Part shown: piece after piece, positions 1 through 5,069 of the stretch
How positions within the stretch are numbered: the first letter of the stretch is position 1
Layout: each line of letters begins with the position of its first letter
Assembly: GCA_008501785.1 (NCBI GenBank)
Contig: QQUD01000550.1
Span: 1-5,069 of the forward strand
Length of the DNA: 5,069 nucleotides
Origin: Chloroflexota bacterium
GTDB lineage: Bacteria; Chloroflexota; Anaerolineae; Promineifilales; Promineifilaceae
Reading direction: 5' to 3'
Made by a program: the position numbers and the translations under genes
The notes under the pieces: generated by a model
The model's database searches: none
Told to the model about the DNA's origin: nothing
The model's input: the letters and a program-made list of their open reading frames with translations, nothing else

Positions 1-159
1 AATCACGTCAGGCTGTAGAGAATCGGCGAAGTTAATAGCTTCTTGGCCTGATTCGGCTTCACCGCAAACGGTCATGTCCGCCAATGACTCAAACAAAACC
101 CGAAGACCGCTGCGAAAAAGCGTGTGATCATCGGCGATGAGGATACGAATTGATTCCAT
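1..159 (-). CDS. Response regulator, receiver domain (N-terminal part; runs off the window)
   Basis: Only the first 53 residues are in the window. They read MESIRILIADDHTLFRSGLR and onward to DSLQPDVI at the edge, a typical start of a CheY-like receiver domain. Asp10-Asp11 form the acidic Mg-binding pair and the LIADDHTLFRSGL pattern is typical of NarL/LuxR-type regulators. The phosphoacceptor Asp would be expected about three residues past the window edge, so it cannot be seen, nor can the output domain. The ATG at 159-157 is preceded by AAGG at 173-170, ten bases upstream, and by an in-frame TAA (174-172), which is also the stop of the upstream methyltransferase gene, so the true start cannot lie further upstream. 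The gene is presumably the partner of the histidine kinase two genes upstream. A DNA-binding helix-turn-helix C-terminus is inferred from the kinase type, not seen. Confidence 0.93.
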   Translation of the reverse strand, partial: MESIRILIADDHTLFRSGLRVLFESLADMTVCGEAESGQEAINFADSLQPDVI

Positions 160-171
160 AAGATTGACGCC

Positions 172-960
172 TTACGATTTGATGCTGCGCACTGCCCAGG
201 CACGCATTTTTAGATGAACAGAACCGTTGGGTTGGATGGGTAATGTCTGGCGCAGGTGGTTGGCCAGGGCAATTTGTTGGACGGGAATGCGGGAAGCGAC
301 GTAGCCGGGAGCGGGGCCGTTTTTGCCCAGAAAAGGCTGCCAGTAATCATCAAAGCTGCGGAAAACGGCCGTTGTGTCCACAGGTTCCACCACCACCGAT
401 TGTAAGCCTGCTTCGATGAACAATTTTCGTAATGGTTCCGGCTGGCAAAGGGGAAAGCGAACACCTTCATCATAATTTGTTGCATCTGGATCGAGCGCGA
501 TGGCCGCATCCCAAAAGGTGCGCAGCATCTGCATATCGTTGGCATAGTCCCACAGGTACACAGCGACCGTGCCGCCCGGTTTGACAGCACGGCGCAGTTC
601 GGAAACGGCCGTTTGCGGCTCTGGAAAAAAGTTGAGCGCCAGCCCGGACACAACCACGTCAAAAAGATCATCCTCTACCGGCAAATCTGAAGCGCTGCCT
701 ACCTGAAAATCATACGCTTTTTCCGGATGTAGTTGGCGGGCATGGCGGATAAACCCTTCCGAGAAGTCGATGCCGGTAACTCTTTGCGGGGCAGCCATAT
801 TAACAATCGTTTCACACAACGCGCCGGTGCCACAGCCCACATCAAGCCAACGTCCGTTTGCGGACATGTTCAACCAGCGTAAAAATTCAACTGCCACCGG
901 CCGACTCCAGCGCCCCATAAATGTCTCATATGCTTCACCTAAATCCCACGGGTCATCCAT
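172..960 (-). CDS. Class I SAM-dependent methyltransferase (Methyltransf_11/UbiE-like), between kinase and regulator
   Basis: A 262-residue soluble protein with the Rossmann-type SAM fold. Motif I is WLDVGCGTG (Asp40-Gly46), the acidic end of strand 2 is GIDFS (Asp65, ribose binding), ASDLP (Asp92) fits the adenine contact, LFDVVVSGLALNFF is strand 4, and KPGG (127-130) precedes strand 5. The remaining C-terminal part (about 135-262) has no motif I recognise and probably forms the substrate site. There are no nucleic-acid methyltransferase signatures ([DN]PP[YF], Pro-Cys), so a small-molecule substrate is likely, but which one is unknown. The ATG overlaps the kinase stop as TAATG, with AGGAG at 976-972 eleven bases upstream, implying translational coupling. 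The gene ends in TAA 12 bases before the response regulator. Two AACGGCCGTT palindromes (604-613, 364-373) encode its two Thr-Ala-Val tripeptides; a near copy (849-858) encodes Asn35-Gly-Arg37. Confidence 0.93.
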   Translation of the reverse strand: MDDPWDLGEAYETFMGRWSRPVAVEFLRWLNMSANGRWLDVGCGTGALCETIVNMAAPQRVTGIDFSEGFIRHARQLHPEKAYDFQVGSASDLPVEDDLFDVVVSGLALNFFPEPQTAVSELRRAVKPGGTVAVYLWDYANDMQMLRTFWDAAIALDPDATNYDEGVRFPLCQPEPLRKLFIEAGLQSVVVEPVDTTAVFRSFDDYWQPFLGKNGPAPGYVASRIPVQQIALANHLRQTLPIQPNGSVHLKMRAWAVRSIKS

Positions 961-3107
961 TATTTGTTTGTCTCCTGATCATCCTTGGTTGATTGCTGAT
1001 TTTGGGTAATAGGAAGTTGGACAAAAATATGCAGCCCTTCACCTAAAGTTGATTTGATTTGGAATGTACCGCCTAATTCGGCGGCGCGTTCTCGCATAGA
1101 CGATAATCCAATACCGGTCTGATAGTCAACCGCTAATCCGCAGCCATCGTCGTGGACTTCCAGTTGTAGGTGGGCTGCAATTTGCAAAGAAACCGCACAG
1201 GATTTTGCCTGAGCATGGCGCACGGTGTTGGTAATGGCCTCCAGAATGATGCGGTAAGCGGCGACTTCTACGGCAGCAGACAGTGACGGCAGGGGATCGG
1301 CAGTCACGGAGATACGTAAACCATTCACGCTGTTTTGTATTGCATATTCGCGAATGGCAGAAACCAATCCAAGCTGATCCAATGCGGGCGGTCGCAGATC
1401 GTGTGCGACGCGCCGAATATCACCAATGGCAGCCTGCAGCTCTTGTTTTAACTCGGCAAGCAATATGGCACTTGTTTCGGGATCGTGCGCCAGATGATTG
1501 CGTGCTGCATCCAGCTTGAGGCTGAGCGTGGCAAGCTGCGGCCCCAGACCATCGTGCAAATCTCGACGCAGGCGGCGGCGCTCCTCTTCACGGGCGGTCA
1601 CAAGCTGCTCGCGGGAATGTTGTAAATCGGCGGTGAGTTGGGCGGCATAAACGGCCGTTCCCGCCTGTTGTGCCACATTTCGCAGCAAGCGCATCTCTGC
1701 TGGACTAAACGATTCACCCGGACTTCGTGTTGAAACCAACAGTTCTCCAATCGTTTCTGACTGGTAAACGAGGGGGAATGTGAGTGGCGAATGGTACGTG
1801 ATGGGTTGAGGTGCAGAGGCGGCGAGGATTTTGCCTGCTTCTCGATTTCCAACAATTGCAACATAGGGCAGCTTTAATGTTAGGGCAATCGTTTCCACCA
1901 GTGCGGGCAGCGTTTCGGTGGGAACGGCCGTTTCCTCTAACCGCTTGCCCATTGCCGCCAGCACCGTCACTGGGTCGTCTCGTTCGCCGTACATGAGGCG
2001 GTTGACGGCCGTTTGCAGCCGCTGCCGCAGTGGGTTGAACAAAATGGCAATCAGCCCCGTCGCCAAAACGGAGAGGGTGACGCTGTTCCCAGTTTGAAAC
2101 AGGCGGCTCAACAAGCCGACGGTGAGAATGTAAACGGCCGTCACCAACAGCGTCAACCCCCCAAAAACCAGGGTGCGATTGACCAACACATCAACATCCC
2201 ACAGCCGGTAGCGCAGCACAGAAAAAGTGATGGTGATGGGAATGGCCAGCGGAATGAGGGTTTCTGACAAGAGGGAAAGAAGATGCTGCGTGGATTTATC
2301 AATCTGCAGAACGTTGAAGATTAGAAATCCCAACAGTGGGATGAGGGGAACGGCCGTTAAGCCAAACAGGACCCATTTTATTTGCTGGCGGGCCACACCC
2401 GCAGGCGTTTGCGCGTACCGCACCAATTGAGAGGCCAGCCCTATCACGATCGTGCCGAATAATAAGACGACAAACGCCATCCACCAATCCTGAATATCAG
2501 TTAGCAGCCAGTTAAAAAAATCGCTGCTTGCCGTGGAGAAGTTGAAGGCTTCGCTCATCACCCCCAGGATGGCCAGAATGGCGGGGATAGTGAACCAGAT
2601 TAGCCAGCGGGGAGTGAAACGGCCGTTTGGAAACAGATAAAAAAACAAAACCATGTTGATGGTAATGATGGAAGGTGCAGCGGCGCGAATGGCGGGGAAA
2701 CTTTGTTCCAGCCACTGCGGATAGCGCACCAGCGCGATATCAAACAGCGTGCCAAAGAAGTAACCCAGCATGAGCAGCGTGGCCGAAATGTAGAGCACAA
2801 ACCAATCATCCCATTTGCGCCACACCAGGAGGAAAGCAATGAAAATGAAAATGGAAAGGGTTATCAGGCGCAGCGTAATCAGCGTGTAGAGGAAGCCATT
2901 CCGAGAAGGGAACAGCCACAGCGCGGCACGCATTGCTTCACCCACCTGCCATTCGGCGGCGGTGTCGCGGTAAACATGGGGCAGGTTGGCCGCAATCATG
3001 CTCAAAATCAGCAGAAAAATGGCAATCCAACCCAGCCGTGCCAGCAGCAGGTGATGGCGACGAAATGTCGTACGTAAGATATTTATGTCAGACATGCCAG
3101 TTTGCAC
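960..3107 (-). CDS. Multi-pass membrane sensor histidine kinase with GAF domain (HisKA_3 / NarL-partner type)
   Basis: About 715 residues from the GTG at 3107. Roughly ten membrane helices fill residues 25-357, including the signatures FPNGRF (159-164)-x-PRW and LRYRLWDVDVLVNR (298-311), followed by NPLRQRLQ (358-365). A GAF-like domain spans about 390-490, then a charged coiled-coil linker with REEERRRLRRDLH. The phosphoacceptor is His518 in HDGLGPQL, with LRPP at 571-574. The ATPase domain shows Asn627 (N box, EAITN), DDGCG (653-657) and GIGLSSMRERA (665-675). The protein should sense a membrane or cytoplasmic cue, autophosphorylate His518 and pass phosphate to the regulator downstream; the ligand is unknown. 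The residue four after the Asp of the HD pair is Pro instead of the Gln of NarX/DesK-type phosphatase motifs. Start choice: GTG 3107 has GGAG seven bases upstream; ATG 3095 (711 aa) and GTG 3155 (731 aa) are alternatives with poorer ribosome sites. The gene follows the O-methyltransferase by 75 bases. Confidence 0.93.
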   Translation of the reverse strand: MQTGMSDINILRTTFRRHHLLLARLGWIAIFLLILSMIAANLPHVYRDTAAEWQVGEAMRAALWLFPSRNGFLYTLITLRLITLSIFIFIAFLLVWRKWDDWFVLYISATLLMLGYFFGTLFDIALVRYPQWLEQSFPAIRAAAPSIITINMVLFFYLFPNGRFTPRWLIWFTIPAILAILGVMSEAFNFSTASSDFFNWLLTDIQDWWMAFVVLLFGTIVIGLASQLVRYAQTPAGVARQQIKWVLFGLTAVPLIPLLGFLIFNVLQIDKSTQHLLSLLSETLIPLAIPITITFSVLRYRLWDVDVLVNRTLVFGGLTLLVTAVYILTVGLLSRLFQTGNSVTLSVLATGLIAILFNPLRQRLQTAVNRLMYGERDDPVTVLAAMGKRLEETAVPTETLPALVETIALTLKLPYVAIVGNREAGKILAASAPQPITYHSPLTFPLVYQSETIGELLVSTRSPGESFSPAEMRLLRNVAQQAGTAVYAAQLTADLQHSREQLVTAREEERRRLRRDLHDGLGPQLATLSLKLDAARNHLAHDPETSAILLAELKQELQAAIGDIRRVAHDLRPPALDQLGLVSAIREYAIQNSVNGLRISVTADPLPSLSAAVEVAAYRIILEAITNTVRHAQAKSCAVSLQIAAHLQLEVHDDGCGLAVDYQTGIGLSSMRERAAELGGTFQIKSTLGEGLHIFVQLPITQNQQSTKDDQETNK

Positions 3108-3114
3108 CAATTCT

Positions 3115-3118
3115 CTCC
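3115..3118 (-). promoter_or_regulatory. Ribosome binding site deciding the kinase start
   Basis: GGAG on the minus strand with a seven-base spacer to GTG at 3107-3105. The later ATG at 3095-3093 has this GGAG 19 bases away, and the earlier GTG at 3155 has only a G-rich run before it, so GTG 3107 is the best-supported start. This rests on spacing alone. Confidence 0.45.
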
Positions 3119-3150
3119 ACAAAAACCAAGATTTTTCCAGCCATTCCACA

Positions 3151-3173
3151 CCCACCCCCCAATCCCTAATCCC
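3151..3173 (-). other. G-quadruplex-type motif in the O-methyltransferase/kinase intergenic leader
   Basis: On the minus (coding) strand four G tracts follow each other: GGG, four bases, GGG, three bases, six Gs, one base, GGG. This satisfies the usual G3+ with loops of 1-7 bases rule. It begins ten bases after the O-methyltransferase stop (3185-3183) and ends 43 bases before the preferred kinase start, so it would be present in a read-through mRNA. No T-run or stem-loop terminator is seen in the same gap. A structural or regulatory role is inference. Confidence 0.5.
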
Positions 3174-3182
3174 ACATCACCT

Positions 3183-4232
3183 TCAACCCTTTCTCGCCAC
3201 CATTAAACTTGTACCCGGCGCTTTGGGAATTCCATGGAATTGTGCCTCAGTGAAGCCTGTCTGCTGGAACCAGCTTTGGATGTCATCGTGGGTGTAAACG
3301 CGGCCGTCTGCTAACAAAAAGTAATGCAGCGCAATCAACCGAATAATGGCATTGGACACATTCCCCGGCAGCTTGCCAGCAATCTGATCCAAAATGGCAA
3401 TCTGCCCGCCCGGTTTGAGCGCAGCAGCACACCGCTGCAGCAGTTCAATATTTTTGGCCGCATCATAATGGTGAATGAGGTTGAAAAGGAGAATAGCATC
3501 GTACCCATCACCCCATTCGACCTGCCACAAGTCGCCTTGTAAGAGGTGGACACGCTCACCAAGACCGTGCTGGGCGATATTGCTTTTGGCTGTTTGCAAT
3601 GCTGTAGGGGTATCCAACACGGTGGCGTACAGATGAGGATGCTGTTCACAAAGCATGATGCTAAACAGCCCATGACCGCCACCGACATCGAGCAGCTTAA
3701 CGGCCGTTTCCGCCCACCTCAGCTTTTTAATCACATCGGCCCCGGTAAAGGTCACATTCGCCATTAGCTGCTGCTGGAATGCGTCGGCAATGTCGGGTTT
3801 GTTTTCCAGCCATTCGTAGATGCTGCCATACGGACGGTCCCCTGTCTGCATCACCTGCATCCAATCAGGGGACAGCTCTTGAAAAACGGCCGTCCAAAAC
3901 GTCATCGACGCGCCCAGGTTAAAGACCTCATCGTCTAGCGCCCACTTTTCGGTCATGCGGGTGTTGGCGTAACGGCCGTTCTTCTCCGTCACATACCCAA
4001 TCGACGCCAACGCTGCCAGCAGCGATTCGGTGCCGCGTGGGTGGCTGTTTAACGTTTGGGCAATTTCGGTGGAGGTTAACGGACGAGCGGCCAGCGCTTT
4101 AAACAATCCCATCTTTGCGGCCAAAGCCACTGTCTGAAAAGCCAGCGCACCGCCTATTTCCAGGATCACACCGGGAATCAGATTCAAGTTAAACATTGCG
4201 GTTCGTTCTAGAAAATTGGGTTGAATAGGCAT
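3183..4232 (-). CDS. SAM-dependent O-methyltransferase family protein (Methyltransf_2 type, N-terminal winged helix)
   Basis: About 349 residues from the ATG at 4232. The N-terminal third (about 15-95) is the helical dimerisation/winged-helix part of this family: LAAKMGLFKALAARPLTSTEIAQ, then LLAALASIGYVTEKNGRYANT. The C-terminal half is the SAM-binding domain: LLDVGGGHG (Asp182-Gly188), TVLDTPTAL (strand 2), QGDLW (Asp234), YDAILLFNLIHHYD with His254-His255 at the place of the catalytic histidine of plant-type O-methyltransferases, and LKPGGQIAILDQI. The length fits the family (about 330-370). Relatives act on phenolic, polyketide, carotenoid or bacteriochlorophyll-type acceptors; the substrate cannot be named here. 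The ATG has AGGAG five bases upstream, whereas the in-frame GTG at 4238 overlaps that site. The 155-base gap upstream, with repeated octamers, suggests its own promoter; whether it joins the kinase operon 75 bases downstream is open. It ends in TGA. Confidence 0.92.
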   Translation of the reverse strand: MPIQPNFLERTAMFNLNLIPGVILEIGGALAFQTVALAAKMGLFKALAARPLTSTEIAQTLNSHPRGTESLLAALASIGYVTEKNGRYANTRMTEKWALDDEVFNLGASMTFWTAVFQELSPDWMQVMQTGDRPYGSIYEWLENKPDIADAFQQQLMANVTFTGADVIKKLRWAETAVKLLDVGGGHGLFSIMLCEQHPHLYATVLDTPTALQTAKSNIAQHGLGERVHLLQGDLWQVEWGDGYDAILLFNLIHHYDAAKNIELLQRCAAALKPGGQIAILDQIAGKLPGNVSNAIIRLIALHYFLLADGRVYTHDDIQSWFQQTGFTEAQFHGIPKAPGTSLMVARKG

Positions 4233-4237
4233 GATCA

Positions 4238-4242
4238 CTCCT
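4238..4242 (-). promoter_or_regulatory. Ribosome binding site deciding the O-methyltransferase start
   Basis: AGGAG with a five-base spacer (TGATC) to ATG at 4232-4230. The GTG at 4238-4236 shares its first G with this site, so it cannot be the initiation codon served by it. Confidence 0.7.
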
Positions 4243-4274
4243 GATGGTTACATCACTAGAACCAGTAACAGTCG

Positions 4275-4329
4275 TTTTGCGCAGAGTTAACCTTTTGCAC
4301 TGGAAAGGCGCAAAAGGTTGATAGAGTTA
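4275..4329. promoter_or_regulatory. Cluster of repeated octamers upstream of the O-methyltransferase (possible operator region)
   Basis: This lies in the 155-base gap between the membrane-protein stop and the O-methyltransferase start. The octamer GYGCAAAA occurs three times: on the minus strand at 4275-4282 and 4293-4300 (18 bases apart) and on the plus strand at 4308-4315. The heptamer AGAGTTA occurs at 4283-4289 and again at 4323-4329, exactly 40 bases apart. The cluster ends 43 bases upstream of the start codon, a normal place for a regulator to bind near a promoter. I cannot assign convincing -35/-10 boxes here. The binding protein is unknown. Confidence 0.4.
4289..4319. repeat. 10-bp perfect inverted repeat in the intergenic gap
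   Basis: The arms AACCTTTTGC (4289-4298) and GCAAAAGGTT (4310-4319) are separated by 11 bases. In RNA this would form a 10-bp hairpin about 70 bases after the membrane-protein stop. Neither strand has a T run after it, so it is not a canonical rho-independent terminator. The left half of its right arm also belongs to a competing 8-bp pairing of 4275-4282 with 4308-4315. It could be an operator, a 3'-end-stabilising hairpin, or a rho-type boundary. Confidence 0.55.
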
Positions 4330-4387
4330 CCCACAGGATACACGAAGATGTGATGAGATGAAAAACGAATTTGATAGCAGGACTTTA

Positions 4388-4993
4388 TTATACGGCCACG
4401 GCCGTTTTCTCATCCCTTGCTAGCCAGACGATACCGATGCCGGTGAGAACGGCCGTTAACAGAGCCACCATACCCAAAGACAGCCATTCACGTCCTTCAC
4501 CGCTCATTGGCAGCCCCACGGCAAAACTGATGAAAAAGGCGACAATGCATATCGGAACCCACAACTGTGCCTGTGCCAGATGCGGCTTCAAAAGCTGCGC
4601 CTGCACCAGCCCAATCGGCAGACCTAATGACAGCGACATGGTCAATCCAACAACCAGTTCCGGCATATTTTCCATATCGAACAGGCTAAATATGAGCGTG
4701 AACCCAATTGCCATGCCCAATGCACCCACCAGCATCGTTCGTGCCAACCATCGCATGAAAGGAATGCCTTGTGAACGCAGCACAACAGCTTGCCCCAGAC
4801 CGACTCCCAGGCTGAGCAAGCCACCAAAGATGCCCCCCACGACAATTGCCATCGGCACATCCCCCCACGCCTGCTGCACCACCTCGCCAACTGACCACAT
4901 GGACATGAATGCACTCATTGTGGCCAGGATCATGGTGATGGTAACGGCCGTTACCCACTGCACAAAAAACGATCCTCGATTTAGTTTCGACAT
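4388..4993 (-). CDS. Six-helix integral membrane protein of unknown function with internal duplication
   Basis: A 201-residue very hydrophobic protein that I cannot assign to a named family. Membrane helices are predicted by eye at about 10-32, 47-69, 82-104, 112-134, 144-162 and 170-191, with no separate cleavable signal peptide. Residues 51-97 and 114-160 align without gaps at an offset of 63, sharing VVG, GL.QA..L(R/K), a Trp nine residues later (82/145) and a final Gly (97/160). The core unit is therefore a helix, a Gln-x3-Leu-Arg/Lys loop and a second helix. No catalytic motif or transporter signature is seen. The ATG at 4993 has GGAGG five bases upstream; the in-frame GTG at 5026 would add 11 residues and lies before that site. 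The gene ends with tandem TAA TAA (4390-4385). Three AACGGCCGTT-type sites lie in it, one only eight bases from the stop, giving the C-terminus EKTAVAV. Confidence 0.8.
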   Translation of the reverse strand: MSKLNRGSFFVQWVTAVTITMILATMSAFMSMWSVGEVVQQAWGDVPMAIVVGGIFGGLLSLGVGLGQAVVLRSQGIPFMRWLARTMLVGALGMAIGFTLIFSLFDMENMPELVVGLTMSLSLGLPIGLVQAQLLKPHLAQAQLWVPICIVAFFISFAVGLPMSGEGREWLSLGMVALLTAVLTGIGIVWLARDEKTAVAV

Positions 4994-5025
4994 GTTGACC
5001 TCCAAATTTTGTGTGATGGTCAACA
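4993..5025. repeat. 8-bp dyad overlapping the start of the membrane-protein gene
   Basis: TGTTGACC (4993-5000) and GGTCAACA (5018-5025) are perfect inverted repeats with a 17-base spacer. The proximal arm contains the first base of the ATG and two Gs of the GGAGG ribosome site (5003-4999). As RNA it could hide the translation start; as DNA it could be an operator beside the candidate promoter. The two readings depend on where transcription begins. Confidence 0.45.
4999..5003 (-). promoter_or_regulatory. Ribosome binding site deciding the membrane-protein start
   Basis: GGAGG followed by TCAAC and then the ATG at 4993-4991. This strong site excludes the upstream in-frame GTG (5026-5024) as the main start. 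Its last two Gs fall inside the 8-bp dyad. Confidence 0.75.
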
Positions 5026-5054
5026 CTTTACAATCCCAACAGTCCCGTTGTCAT
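5025..5054 (-). promoter_or_regulatory. Candidate sigma-70-type promoter for the membrane-protein gene
   Basis: ATGACA (5054-5049, five of six bases of TTGACA) and TAAAGT (5030-5025, four of six of TATAAT) are 18 bases apart. Transcription would then begin near 5018, within or just after the distal dyad arm, leaving a leader of about 25 bases. Hexamer matches of this quality also occur by chance, so this is tentative. Confidence 0.3.
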
Positions 5055-5069
5055 GAGGCTGCTGTCCTG

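Larger units (their letters stand above)
364..4952. repeat. Dispersed family of the palindrome AACGGCCGTT (14 sites, all intragenic)
   Basis: The 10-base palindrome is exact at 364-373, 604-613, 1650-1659, 1923-1932, 2349-2358, 2618-2627, 3699-3708, 3971-3980, 4448-4457 and 4943-4952. It has one changed end base but an intact ACGGCCGT core at 2004-2013, 2133-2142, 3885-3894 and 4397-4406. Weaker relatives are AACGTCCGTT at 849-858 and an insertion variant around 3298-3307. The sites fall in four different, unrelated genes and flanking bases are not conserved, so this is a short iterated word, not a transposable element. It is similar in form to highly iterated palindromes such as cyanobacterial HIP1 (GCGATCGC); its function is unknown. 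Confidence 0.9.

Noticed and set aside
210..671. 153-codon open frame on the minus strand
   Set aside because: It is an out-of-frame shadow of the methyltransferase at 172-960, which has intact SAM motifs in its own frame.
172..960. This methyltransferase (or the one at 3183-4232) as the enzyme that modifies AACGGCCGTT
   Set aside because: Neither has DNA methyltransferase motifs such as [DN]PP[YF] or Pro-Cys, nor a target-recognition region; both look like small-molecule enzymes.
2703..3077. 124-codon open frame on the plus strand
   Set aside because: It lies wholly opposite the kinase membrane domain. Its translation is a low-complexity Gln/Arg/Asn-rich string typical of the antisense of hydrophobic codons, with no recognisable domain.
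3108..3155. Kinase start at the upstream GTG (3155)
   Set aside because: It is preceded only by a G-rich run, with no well-spaced ribosome site, and its 16 extra residues show no feature; not excluded, but less likely than GTG 3107.
4289..4319. Rho-independent terminator for the membrane-protein gene
   Set aside because: The 10-bp stem is good, but no T run follows it on either strand; kept only as an inverted repeat.
4283..4329. Miniature transposon with terminal inverted repeats and AGAGTTA target duplication
   Set aside because: The interval is only about 33-47 bases long, too short for a mobile element, and no second copy exists in the window.
364..4952. Palindromes as a CRISPR array or transcription-factor regulon sites
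   Set aside because: Spacing is irregular (about 50 to over 1000 bases), the sites are inside coding sequence, and there are no repeat-spacer units.

Overview
The window is almost entirely coding, and every supported gene lies on the minus strand. In transcription order (right to left) these are: a small six-helix membrane protein of unknown function (4993-4388); a class I SAM-dependent methyltransferase of the O-methyltransferase (Methyltransf_2) type (4232-3183); a large multi-pass sensor histidine kinase with a GAF domain and a HisKA_3/HATPase core (about 3107-960); a second, unrelated small-molecule SAM methyltransferase (960-172); and the first 53 residues of a response regulator (159 to the window edge). 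The kinase and second methyltransferase overlap by one base (TAATG), and the regulator starts 12 bases after the methyltransferase stop. These three genes therefore look like one operon: a two-component pair with a methyltransferase inserted between its halves.

The organism is most likely a member of Chloroflexota. This is an inference: the kinase's membrane module (FPNGRF.PRW, then LRYRLWDVDVLVNRTL, then NPLRQRLQ..VNR) and its HDGLGPxL phosphoacceptor box are ones I associate with that phylum. There is no rRNA, tRNA or other marker gene to confirm it. I see no mobile element, CRISPR array, tRNA or convincing rho-independent terminator.

The strongest unexplained signal is a dispersed perfect palindrome, AACGGCCGTT. 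It occurs exactly 10 times in 5 kb, and 14 times if only the inner ACGGCCGT is required; chance predicts about 0.005 and 0.08 for equal base composition. All copies lie inside genes. Twelve of the 14 are read in the frame that gives Thr-Ala-Val, and every Thr-Ala-Val in the five supported proteins is encoded by such a site. It behaves like a genome-wide highly iterated palindrome, comparable in style to cyanobacterial HIP1, rather than a gene-specific element.

The gaps between genes hold smaller signals: a G-quadruplex-type G-run just after the O-methyltransferase gene, a cluster of GYGCAAAA octamers and a 10-bp inverted repeat upstream of that gene, and an 8-bp dyad over the start of the membrane-protein gene. 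No intergenic stretch is longer than about 155 bases.
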